This document shows positions 36,755 through 44,923 of a stretch of DNA of 64,000 nt, in pieces. Location of the stretch: NCBI GenBank assembly GCA_963813495.1, contig CAWEZC010000010.1, positions 434,001-498,000 on the forward strand. The letters are read 5' to 3'. The position numbers and the translations under genes were made by a program. The first letter of the stretch is position 1. Every line of letters begins with the position of its first letter. Under the pieces are notes generated by a model. That model was not told the origin of the DNA, ran no database searches, and saw only the letters and a program-made list of their open reading frames with translations. The DNA comes from JACVRW01 sp963813495. GTDB lineage: Bacteria; Actinomycetota; Thermoleophilia; Solirubrobacterales; Thermoleophilaceae.

Positions 36755-37575
36755 GGGCGCCTCGCGTAGACCATGCGCACCGCCGTGCCGCGCATGGCCT
36801 CGTCCTGCTCACTGGTGACCTGAAAGCCGCGACCGGACAGCGAGGTCTCGACCTCGGCGCAGCGACCATCCTCGTCGTGTACCTCGACCACCAGCTGAGC
36901 GATGCGCGCCCAGTCAGCCTCGCCGATGCCGGCCAGCACGTCGAGCTCGGCGCGCTCCACGTCAATCTTCAGCAGATCCACCCGCTCAAGGCCTTCACCC
37001 GCCAGGAAGTCGGCCAGCGTGGTCAGCCGGCAGGTCAGGGTCTCGCCCTCGTAGCGTCCCTCCAGCTGCTCGTCCGCTTCGGGGCCCGAGAGACCGCGGT
37101 TGAGCAGCGCGGTGCGCACCAGTGCGCGGTCCCGGCGGGCGTCGGCGTAGAGGCCGGACATGGCTGCCGCACCCGGGTAGTAGGTGATCTCGGCCTGGCC
37201 GGGCGACGACGACAGTCCCAGTTCGTGGACGACACATGCCGACAGGCCGGCGAGGTTCTCGCGCAGAACCGAGCAGATGGGACCGACGGGCTCGAAGCTG
37301 TGCACCAGGCCGGCGCGGCAGTGCGACGCGAAGAACGCCGCGGCCACGCCGACGTTGCCGCCGACATCGAGCACCACGTCGCCCTCGTTCACCTCTACGC
37401 CGTGGCGCAGGTAGGTCTGTTCACCCGCGATCTCGGCCACCTGGAACCAGAGCTGCGAGGGGTCCGGGTGGTGCAGCAGCGGCGCGAGGGCCTCTATCCG
37501 CTCCTGTTTAGACGGCGATCGGACCGTACTCCTGCGGGAAGGCCGAGCCTCCGAAGAACCAGCTCTCGATCGCAT
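36751..37575 (-). CDS. FkbM family SAM-dependent methyltransferase
   Basis: The FkbM core is clear: GDVVLDVGGNVGVAAAFFAS (motif I), LVHSFEPVGPICSVLRENLA, then EITYYPGAAAMSGLYADA, TLADFLAGEGLERVDLLKID and VERAELDVLAGIGEADWARI. LLKIDVEx is the family signature. FkbM-type enzymes are O-methyltransferases, often acting on sugars. The start is uncertain: the in-frame ATG at 37575 overlaps the oxygenase gene by 68 bases, while conserved-looking sequence (KQERIEALAPLLHHPD) begins right at that gene's stop without a normal start codon. An indel near 37505 could hide the true start. Confidence 0.82.
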   Translation of the reverse strand: MRSRAGSSEARPSRRSTVRSPSKQERIEALAPLLHHPDPSQLWFQVAEIAGEQTYLRHGVEVNEGDVVLDVGGNVGVAAAFFASHCRAGLVHSFEPVGPICSVLRENLAGLSACVVHELGLSSSPGQAEITYYPGAAAMSGLYADARRDRALVRTALLNRGLSGPEADEQLEGRYEGETLTCRLTTLADFLAGEGLERVDLLKIDVERAELDVLAGIGEADWARIAQLVVEVHDEDGRCAEVETSLSGRGFQVTSEQDEAMRGTAVRMVYARRP

Positions 37576-38587
37576 AGCGCGGCTTCGGCATCGAGGGGTC
37601 CGAGCCGGTGGCGTGCAGGAACAGCTCGTCGAAGAAGAGCGCGTCGCCCGGCTCGAAGATGGGCCTGCACGATCTTCTTGTCCCCGGCGGCCTCCTCGGC
37701 TTTGGCCTGGGACACTTGGTAGTCGAGACACCGCCTCTTCGGTGGTGGTCGCGACGATGTCGTCGAGGCGGCGGGGCACGATGTCGAGGCCGGGCGACTC
37801 GTCGCCGCAGCGCGACAGTGAGACCCAGAGGTTGAGCGCCCGCACGTCGCCCATGAAGGCGCCGTCCTGGTGCCAGGCGCCGCCCACGTGGGGCTCGGCC
37901 TTGCGCAGCGTCGTCTTCTGCAGGGAGATCATCGGCGGCTCACCGAGGTAGTCGCCGACGAGCTTGGGCAGGCCGGCCGCGTCGAACATCTCGAGCATCT
38001 CGTAGGTCAGCATCGGCGCGTCGGGCGCGAGCACACCGCCGCCCTCCATGACCCACATGCGCGCGCCCTCGGCGATCTCGAAGGGCGACTGGGCCTGGAA
38101 CTCCTCGTAGTAGCCCTCGGCCGGCGGCTCGCCTCGCGCCAGCTTCTGGCGCTCCGCGAACGCGCGGTCGATCTGGTCGGCGAAGCGCAGCGCGGCGTCG
38201 CGGTCGAGCAGGCCGCGCACGAGCAGGCAGCCGTCGCGCAGGATGCCCGCGCGGATCAGCTCGGGAGTGACCTGGTCGCGCGGTGAACTCCGGGAGCACC
38301 TCGGCCTCAGGGAGGTTGTCGTAGTCCGGCGTGGGGTGTTCGGGCTGGCTACCGTTGCCCACCAGCAGGCGGATGCCGGCGAGATGGCGCAGGTGCACCA
38401 AGCGGCGCTCGTTGTCACGATCCGGGTTGGCCCTGTTGGCCTCGGTCAGCCGTTCGATCTCGGCGAAGAGCTCGGAGTCGCTCCCCCTGAAGTCGTCGGC
38501 GGCCTCGGTCGGCCGGTCCACGGCGGGCCGCTCGACGACTGCCGTGCCCCCCTCGTTCTCCCTCTTGTTCCGCTTGAATAGCCGCAT
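37508..38587 (-). CDS. Phytanoyl-CoA dioxygenase family oxygenase (PhyH), frameshifted
   Basis: This is a Fe(II)/2-oxoglutarate-dependent oxygenase by family. Residues about 1-85 are a charged helical region (SELFAEIERLTEANRANPDR, then VHLRHLAGIRLLVGNGSQPE). The oxygenase core begins VTPELIRAGILRDGCLLVRG and contains GGAWHQDGAFMGDVRALNLW, whose His and Asp are two iron ligands. The third ligand is the His of DELFLHATGSDPSMPKPRYA near the C-terminus. Breaks lie near 38285, 37725 and 37665. PhyH proteins in glycan or natural-product loci hydroxylate small molecules or lipids; here the substrate is unknown. ATG 38587 has TACAGT 9 bases upstream. Confidence 0.8.
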
Positions 38588-38596
38588 AGAGGCGGC

Positions 38597-38602
38597 ACTG
38601 TA
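38597..38602 (-). promoter_or_regulatory. -10-like element TACAGT
   Basis: TACAGT lies 9 bases upstream of the ATG at 38587, inside a segment almost identical to that upstream of 32716. Confidence 0.4.
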
Positions 38603-38612
38603 GCACCGGTTC

Positions 38613-39234
38613 TCAGTCCGTCTTGGCGCCGCCAATCGGGCGTGCCGGGGCGCCCACGACCGTGTGCCCGGGGGTACGTCGTCGACGACGACGGCGTTCG
38701 CGCCCACCTTCGCGTCGGCGCCGATCCGCACCCCGCCGATCACCTTGGCGCCGGTACCGATGCTCGCGCCGCTCTCGATCGTCGCCCCTCGGACATCTCC
38801 CGCGCGGAGACCGATCGTGACCCACGGGAAGATCATCGCTCCCGAGTGGATCTCCACCAGGCCGTCGGCCACCAGCTGGCCGTGCACGATGTAGACCCCG
38901 GGATGGACGACCACCGGATCGCCGATCGAGATCTGGGCGAGCGCCATGGACAGGCGATGGGCAAAGCCGCGGCAGGACCGGCACGCCCAGGCGCCTGGAG
39001 GCGGGCTTTGGCCCGGTAAAGCGCCTGGGCGAGAAAGGCGTCGCTCTGCCAGGCGAGCCGAAGCGCCTGCAGGGCGGCGTCGAGCGGGCCGCGGAACTCA
39101 TGACGCTCTCCCCGGTAGAGGGCGGTCACGCGGGCGTCCGCAACAAGCGCCTCGAGAAAGCGGGGATGGCGCGACCGGATCTCGCGCCAGATGTCGTCGG
39201 CCGAGCCGGCCACGTCTGCTTCCTGCGGGGCCAT
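38613..39234 (-). CDS. Serine O-acetyltransferase-like hexapeptide acetyltransferase, frameshifted
   Basis: The N-terminal helical part (SADDIWREIRSRHPRFLEAL, then WQSDAFLAQALYRAKARLQA) matches the CysE/serine acetyltransferase N-domain in style. The left-handed beta-helix follows: ISIGDPVVVHPGVYIVHGQL, GAMIFPWVTIGLRAGD, SIGTGAKVIGGVRIGADAKV, GANAVVVDDVPPG and, in a shifted frame, HTVVGAPARPIGG. The last is the usual end of hexapeptide acyltransferases. Breaks near 38950 and 38680. Either L-serine or an amino sugar could be the acceptor; in this setting an O- or N-acetyltransferase acting on a nucleotide sugar is as likely as cysteine synthesis. Confidence 0.75.
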
Positions 39235-39295
39235 GGCGCGCGGCAACCTACCACCCCTTCGCCGGCGTGCACATGGATTCAGCCCCGACGGTAGG

Positions 39296-41065
39296 GTGGC
39301 GCCGATCGCGTCCCAGACGCCAAAGCCCCGCATCCGTCCGTCGCTCGGCGCGCAGGCGCAGGCCGTGCGCACGAGGCTGCGCCACATCCCTGATGAGGGC
39401 CGGGACGCGAAGTGGCCATTGCTCGTCCTGGGAGCGGCGATGCTCGCGTCCTCCGCCGTCGATCCTGATCCTGAGCAGGGGGATGTCGCTCACCCCGGAC
39501 GAGCTGTCGTGGTTTCTGACCACGCCGGACTTCTCGCCACGAGAGGCGCTCGAGCCCTACGGGGGCGCTCTGATCGCGACCACCCGGAGCGTGTATTGGG
39601 CGTTGCTCGAGATCTTCGGCCCCGGCTACCTCCCCTACCGCATTCTGGCCGCGGCCACCGTGGTCCTGACCGTCGGGGTGTTCTATGCCTATGCGAGCAA
39701 GGCCATCGGGCGCGTGGCTGCGCTGGCCCCGAGCCTGGTCTTGCTCCTCTTCGGACCGGACGCGCTCCACGTGCTCGCCGGGAACACGTTCACGGTGCTG
39801 CTGCCGATCGCCTGCGGCATCGGTGCGCTGCTGGCGGTGGAGAGGGGCGACCGCCGCGCCGACCTGCTGGCCTGTCTCCTCTTGTGCCTCGCGGTGGTCA
39901 CCTATTCCACTGGGCTGGCAGTGACCGTCGGCGTCGCGGTGGCGATTTTGTGGCGGAGCGACCGCCGGCGCCGGGCCTGGATCGTTCGTCGTGCCGATCG
40001 CGCTCTACGTCACGTGGTGGCTCTGGGCACGAACGTCGACCGACGCCGGAAGCGGCATCGTCGCCTCGAACGTCCTGCTGATTCCTGCCTGGGGCTTCGA
40101 GTCGCTCGGCGCCATCGTCAGTTCGATGGTGGGGCTCAACTACAGGTTCGCCGGCGCTCCCGAGCCCATCCAGGCCGGTGCGCCGCTGGCACTGGCCGGC
40201 TTGGCGGCGTTGGCATGGCGCATCAGCAAGGCGCCGCTCCCACCGGCTTTCTGGCCCGCGCTCGCAGCAATCCTCGCGCTGTGGGCCCTCCAGGCTCTGG
40301 CCGCCGACGGCGCCGACAACTTTCCGGCCAGTCCGCACTACCTGTTCCCGGTCACGCTCCTCGCGCTGCTCGCCGCCGTGCAGGCGGCAAGCGGGTTGCG
40401 TTGGTCGGGGATCGTGCTACTCGTCGTGTTCGGTGTCGCAGGGGTCGCGCTGGCCACGAACCTCTCGCTGCTACGCCAGGAGGCAGCGAAGTACCGCTAT
40501 GAGTACACCCCGGAGGCACGCGCGGCGCTCACCGGCCTGGACGTGGCGGACTCGAGCGCGGTTGCGAGCTTCGCCTTCGAGGGCTTGCCGCTCGATCTCG
40601 GGCTTTACAGCGCGTTTCGGGGCACAGGCGAGCGCCCGACGGCCGCCTACGTCGTGGCCAGCGAGCGCTTCGGGGGGACTTGGGTATCCCCCGGCCGAGC
40701 TATCCGAGACCGGTCGGGGCGCACAGCCGCGCGAGGCGGCGATCGCGGACTCCGTCCTCGTCGCGGCTCTCGACCTCGGCATCCAGCCAAGGCCAGGCGA
40801 TCCTCCGGGCGATAGCTGCCGCCAGGCTCCGGCTGCCACGGCGGGGGCGACCACCTTCCCCCTCGAGCCCGGCAGCGCCGTGCTTGTCGACGGTGCGTCG
40901 GGGCCGGTCGCGGCGCGTCGCTTCGCCTCCGTCGCGACCAGCCAGATCGGCCTGGCGACGGCGGGCGTGCCCTTTGTCCTCCGTGTCCCACCCGATCGCG
41001 CGCCCGACCGTCCCTGGCAGGTGTCGGTCACCGGATCGTCGTTGCGCCTGTGCGACGCTGCATGA
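39296..41065 (+). CDS. Polytopic membrane protein, GT-C-like, frameshifted
   Basis: Read across three frames the protein has about 585 residues. After a basic N-terminus (VRTRLRHIPDEGRDAKWPLL) and one helix, an external segment has MSLTPDELSWFLTTPDFSPR, with a DE pair placed like the catalytic acidic pair of GT-C enzymes (compare LADELSSYW in the gene at 20552). About nine helices follow, then a soluble C-terminal domain (ARAALTGLDVADSSAVASFA onward) ending SVTGSSLRLCDAA. Breaks fall near 39460, 39990 and 40680. I would call it a probable lipid-carrier-dependent glycosyltransferase, with modest confidence. The GTG start at 39296 is chosen because the frame becomes protein-like there. Confidence 0.6.
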
Positions 41066-41232
41066 TCGGCCCCCGGCTGCCCAATCCCCCGGCCCACCTG
41101 GCGACGCGCGTGGGCGCGCCGGAGGGAGCGGACCCGCTGGACTTCTACCTGCCGGAGGGGCCCGCCCCGCGCGAGCGGATCGAGCGCTTCCTGCCTGCCG
41201 GCGGGTCCTATGAGGGCCTGGGGGAGGGTTGA
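41062..41232 (+). pseudogene. N-terminal fragment of a SAM-dependent methyltransferase
   Basis: A 56-residue frame begins at an ATG that overlaps the preceding stop (ATGA), so it looks like a translated gene start. It reads MIGPRLPNPPAHLATRVGAP, then RERIERFLPAGGSYEGLGEG. This lines up with the N-terminus of the methyltransferase at 42015-42899 (VPFPPPELAHRVCSLDG, then LALLELLPADWSFEGRRVLD), stopping just before motif I. No frame after 41215 supplies the rest of a methyltransferase. It is therefore a truncated remnant, either of an ancestor deleted when the nucleotidyltransferase gene was inserted or lost in assembly. Confidence 0.5.
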
Positions 41233-41272
41233 GAAACGCGCGCCACCGGCTGCGGTTGGCTCGTCGGCGCCC

Positions 41273-42010
41273 GTGAGTGGCCGGGCCGCCGTGGCTGACC
41301 TGGACGACGTGGTGATCCTGTGCGGCGGCCGCGGGACCCGCCTCCAGGAGCACACACCCGCGATTCCCAAGCCGCTGGTGGAGATCGGCGGCGAGCCGAT
41401 CCTCTGGCACGTGATGCAGATCTATGCTGCACACGGCCTGCGGCGGTTCTGGTTGTGCACCGGCTTCAAGGGCCACCTGATCGAAGCGGCGGTGACCTCG
41501 CACGCGTGGCCGGATGGCGTGGAGGTGACCTGTGTCGACACGGGCCTCGATACCCCGACCGGTGGCCGCATCGCCCGCGTCGGTTCGCTCCTGGAGGGAC
41601 GCTCCTTCTGCGCGACCTATGCCGACGGGGTGGCCGACATCGATCTCCGGCGGCTGATCGCCTTTCACCTCGAACACGCCGCGCTCGCCACGATGACCGT
41701 GGTGCGGCCACGGCTCCAGTTCGGCGTAGCCGATGTCGACGAAGACGGTCTGGTGTATGGCTTCAGGGAGAAGCCTCGGGCGGAGCACTGGGTCAACGGC
41801 GGCTTCTTCTGCTTCGCCGCGGAGGCCTTGAGCTATATCGCCGAGGACTCCGTTCTCGAGCGCGAGCCGCTCGAGAACCTGGCCGCGGCCGGACAGCTGC
41901 GCGCCTTCCGCCACAAGGGGTTCTGGGACTGCATGGACACCTATAAGGACGCGGTGATGCTCAACGACCTCTGGTCGCGCGGAGAAGCGCCCTGGCGAAT
42001 CTCCGACTGA
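41273..42010 (+). CDS. Sugar-1-phosphate nucleotidyltransferase (glucose-1-phosphate cytidylyltransferase-like)
   Basis: This 245-residue protein belongs to the nucleotidyltransferase family of RfbF/RmlA-type enzymes. The N-terminal signature VVILCGGRGTRLQEHTPAIP includes the GGxGTRL loop and the Lys of IPKPLVEIGGEPIL. YADGVADIDL is the metal-binding region, and EKPRAEHWVNGGFFCF fits the sugar-phosphate site. The length and the HTPAIPKPL variant are closest to glucose-1-phosphate cytidylyltransferases, which make CDP-glucose for CDP-deoxysugars; no CDP-glucose dehydratase is in the window, so substrate is uncertain. GTG 41273 is used; GTG 41291 is also possible. Confidence 0.78.
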   Translation: MSGRAAVADLDDVVILCGGRGTRLQEHTPAIPKPLVEIGGEPILWHVMQIYAAHGLRRFWLCTGFKGHLIEAAVTSHAWPDGVEVTCVDTGLDTPTGGRIARVGSLLEGRSFCATYADGVADIDLRRLIAFHLEHAALATMTVVRPRLQFGVADVDEDGLVYGFREKPRAEHWVNGGFFCFAAEALSYIAEDSVLEREPLENLAAAGQLRAFRHKGFWDCMDTYKDAVMLNDLWSRGEAPWRISD

Positions 42011-42014
42011 GTCC

Positions 42015-42899
42015 TCAGCGCCCGCCGCGGCGCCGGATCAGCTTCCGCGCCACCCTGGCAGCCGCCCGCAGCGGCGCTGTCAGCCGCCAGCTCCGGGACT
42101 GCTCGTAGAAGGCCCGCAGCTCCCCGTGGTCTCGGCGGAGCTGCTGCACGTTGTGGCGAAGCGCCAGGTATTCGCGCGGCTCCCCCTCCTCCGGGCGCTC
42201 GAGGTCCTCGACCGTCAGCTCTCCGGCCCGTCGGCGTAGAAGCGCCCAGCTCTGCCCGTGGACCAGCGCCTCCACGTGCACGATCTCGAAGGCGCGGCCC
42301 CAGTGAGCGCGCACCCACCAGTCGGACATGAACGTCACCGGGCCCCCGAGATCCCAGTCCCGTTCATGGCGCAGCACGTTCATTCCCACCCGGTCCTCAT
42401 CCCAGGGCTCATCCAGCAGCACTTCTGACGCCCACGGCCCCATATAGGTCGCGATCAGCAGCCCATCGGGCTTGAGCAACCGGTGGAGCTCGAGCAACCA
42501 CGGGAGGGAGGAATCGGTGAGGTGTGTGAACACCGAGAGCGCCCAGATCAGGTCGAAGCTGCCATGCTCGAGGCCCAGTGGCGGTGCCTGCCCGGACAGA
42601 CGGACGTGGAGCGGCGGGCAGAGGTGGTGCTTGAGCCAGGTGATGCTCGGCGCGTCAATATCGGCGCCCCAGAACTCGGCGCTCTGTGCCTCAGAGAGAA
42701 AGTGGCGCAGGGTCCGTCCCGCCCCACAGCCGAAGTCCAGCACCCTGCGGCCCTCGAACGACCAGTCCGCCGGCAGCAGCTCCAGGAGCGCGAGCCGGGC
42801 CTCCGCGCCGCGCTGCTCGTAGGTGGCCTGGGGATTTTCGCTTCCGTCGAGCGAACACACGCGATGCGCAAGTTCGGGCGGCGGAAAGGGAACGCTCAC
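42015..42899 (-). CDS. Class I SAM-dependent methyltransferase with SWRLTAPLR tail
   Basis: The 294-residue intact protein has the N-terminal motif FPPPELAHRVCSLDGSE, then GRRVLDFGCGAGRTLRHFLS (motif I), EFWGADIDAPSITWLKHHL and SFDLIWALSVFTHLTDSSLP. DFGCGAGR and VFTHL are typical of this actinobacterial glycan-locus methyltransferase group. After residue about 215 a charged helical linker (YLALRHNVQQLRRDHGELRA) leads to the tail SWRLTAPLR followed by a basic amphipathic end. The GTG start shares GTGA with the flippase stop, so the flippase and methyltransferase are translated from one message. Confidence 0.85.
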   Translation of the reverse strand: MSVPFPPPELAHRVCSLDGSENPQATYEQRGAEARLALLELLPADWSFEGRRVLDFGCGAGRTLRHFLSEAQSAEFWGADIDAPSITWLKHHLCPPLHVRLSGQAPPLGLEHGSFDLIWALSVFTHLTDSSLPWLLELHRLLKPDGLLIATYMGPWASEVLLDEPWDEDRVGMNVLRHERDWDLGGPVTFMSDWWVRAHWGRAFEIVHVEALVHGQSWALLRRRAGELTVEDLERPEEGEPREYLALRHNVQQLRRDHGELRAFYEQSRSWRLTAPLRAAARVARKLIRRRGGR

Positions 42900-44243
42900 G
42901 CTGACGGCTCGGCCATCGGCGCCGTGACCGGCGCCTCGCCGGCCTCGGCCCCCGGCGGCCGCCGCCCCAGCGCGAGGAAGAGCACCACCGCCGCGCACAC
43001 CGCCTGAACCGCCAGCAGCGCCATCGCCACCCGGGTGAGGTCAGCCCCTATGGAGATCAGCGCCACCACCTCGACCACGACCGCAAGCGCCAGCACCCAG
43101 ATGAAGCGATAGCGGTGCAGCGCAAGCAGGTACTGCACCGACAGGTAGGTGCAGGCGAGCAGGACCATGGCCAGGCCCAGCCATGGGAGGGCGTCGGAGG
43201 CCAGCGTGAGGTCCTCGCCGAACACCGCCTTGAGCAGGGGTTTCCCAGCGGCTACGAAGATCAGCACCATGGGAATGCCCGCGCCGACGATCAGCGCCAG
43301 GCAGCGCAGCAGGATCGCGCGCGCGTCCTCGCCGGTCTTGGAGCGGCGGGCGGCCTCGGGGACGAGGTACATGCCCAGGCCCACCGCGATCCAGATGATC
43401 GCCTTGGCCGCGACGGCGGCCACGGCGTATGAGCCTGCGGCGTCCCCGCTGGCCTCGTGCTTGACCACGATCACGTGCAGCTCCTGGATCGCCAGCAGCA
43501 GGGTCAGGGCGATCACCGGGGCCCGCGCGCCCACGAGCAGCTCGCGCAGCCGTGCCTCGCCCGCCTTGGCGGGGTCGGGCGCGGGCAGGACGCGCCTGAG
43601 CGGCACCGACAGTGCCAGGGCCATGGCCAGGAAGCCGAGCGCGGCGCCGAGGAAGGCGCCGGTCACGTCGAGGCCTATGCCCACGAGCACCAGCGCGAAG
43701 ACGATCCGCGAGGTGGCCTCGCCGACGATGCTGAACGCCACCGCCCTGTAGCGCTCGAAGCCCTGCAGCACACCGCGCTCGACGCACAGGATCACCCAGA
43801 GCATCGCCGTGACCGGGATCGCGGCGGCCCCCCAGAGGTCGTCCACGTTGATGATGGCCCCGATCACCGAACGCAGCGGTATGGCCACCAGGCCCACGAG
43901 CACGGTGCCGATGGCGAGGCGTACCAGCCAGCGGTGGACCCCGGCGCCGACATCCGGCGATCCAGCCGCTCGCTCGCCGCTCACCTCCCGCGCCACGGCG
44001 ATCTGCAGCGCCGAGCCTGGAACCATCAGGATGATGTACGCCGAGACCAGCACCGCCAGCGACCCGTACCCCGACGCCCCCAGCAGCCGAGCGAAGATGA
44101 TCGTGAAGATGAGCGCCAGGACGTTCTGAGCGATGACAGCGGCACCCATCCCGGCGGCGCGCCCGGTGTCCGACCGGGTCAGGCTCGCCAGCGAGCCCCC
44201 GCAGGTCAGCCGACCCTCGGCGTGAGACGACCGGCGCGCGCAC
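42896..44243 (-). CDS. Polysaccharide flippase (Wzx-like), second copy, frameshift near start
   Basis: This protein has about 448 residues and 13-14 hydrophobic segments: AAVIAQNVLALIFTIIFARL, then GYGSLAVLVSAYIILMVPGS (the GxGxxAxxxS/A pattern of MOP flippases), LGMYLVPEAARRSKTGEDAR and EVVALISIGADLTRVAMALL. It is the second Wzx-like protein in the locus. The conserved N-terminus SLASLTRSDTGRAAGMGA lies in one frame and a GTG start (44243, VRAPVVSRRGSADL) in another; one base near 44195 joins them. It probably flips the unit carrying the branch built by the genes next to it. Confidence 0.82.
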
Positions 44244-44287
44244 GGCGCCAGAGTACCCCCGAAAGGCCGCTCGCGCCCACCGCGCCG

Positions 44288-44923
44288 ATGGCTGACCCGC
44301 CGGCAGAGACCCTCGCGCCGGGCCCCGATGGCCGCCGCCGCTGCTCGTGGGGCGCGTCCTCGCCCGACTACCTCGTCTACCACGACGAGGAATGGGGCCG
44401 GCCGGTCACCGACGACCGCGGCCTCTACGAGCGGATGGTCCTGGAGGGCTTCCAGTCCGGCCTCTCGTGGCTGACCATCCTGCGCAAGCGCGGCAGCTTT
44501 CGCAGAGCCTTCGCCGGCTTCGAGATCGAGAAGGTGGCGGCCTTCACCGATCAGGACGTCGAGCGCCTGCTGGACGACGCGGGCATCGTGCGTCACCGCG
44601 GGAAGATCGAGGCCGCCATCGCCAACGCCCGGGCAGCGACCGAGCTCGAGCTGCCGCTCGCCGACCTGATCTGGTCCCACGCGCCGCCGGACGGCCGACC
44701 TGCCCCGCGCGGCCGCGACGACGTGCCCGCCGTGACCCCCGAGTCCACGGCCCTGTCCAAGGAGCTCAAGCGCCGCGGCTTTCGCTTCGTCGGCCCGACC
44801 ACGGCGTACGCCGCAATGCAGGCCTGTGGCGTGGTCAACGACCACCTCAGCGGCTGCTGGGTGCGCGCCGAGGTGGAACAAGAGCGCTTGGCGGCGCGCA
44901 GGCTCAGGTCCGCCGCAGGGTGA
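44288..44923 (+). CDS. tag: DNA-3-methyladenine glycosylase I
   Basis: The 211-residue protein removes 3-methyladenine from alkylated DNA, the first step of base-excision repair. The TagI signature is clear: RRCSWGASSPDYLVYHDEEW with the zinc-coordinating Cys, GLSWLTILRKRGSFRRAFAG, AGIVRHRGKIEAAIANARA, and the C-terminal zinc-site region MQACGVVNDHLSGCWVRAE with Cys and His. It is intact and monocistronic, lying between the glycan flippase and a methyltransferase that overlaps its 3' end by 20 bases. Its presence inside a surface-glycan locus is unusual and probably accidental. Confidence 0.93.
   Translation: MADPPAETLAPGPDGRRRCSWGASSPDYLVYHDEEWGRPVTDDRGLYERMVLEGFQSGLSWLTILRKRGSFRRAFAGFEIEKVAAFTDQDVERLLDDAGIVRHRGKIEAAIANARAATELELPLADLIWSHAPPDGRPAPRGRDDVPAVTPESTALSKELKRRGFRFVGPTTAYAAMQACGVVNDHLSGCWVRAEVEQERLAARRLRSAAG

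Noticed and set aside
41210..41272. ATG at 41210 as the start of the nucleotidyltransferase
   Set aside because: The extra 21 residues are unlike any nucleotidyltransferase N-terminus and overlap the methyltransferase remnant; GTG 41273 or 41291 fits the family.
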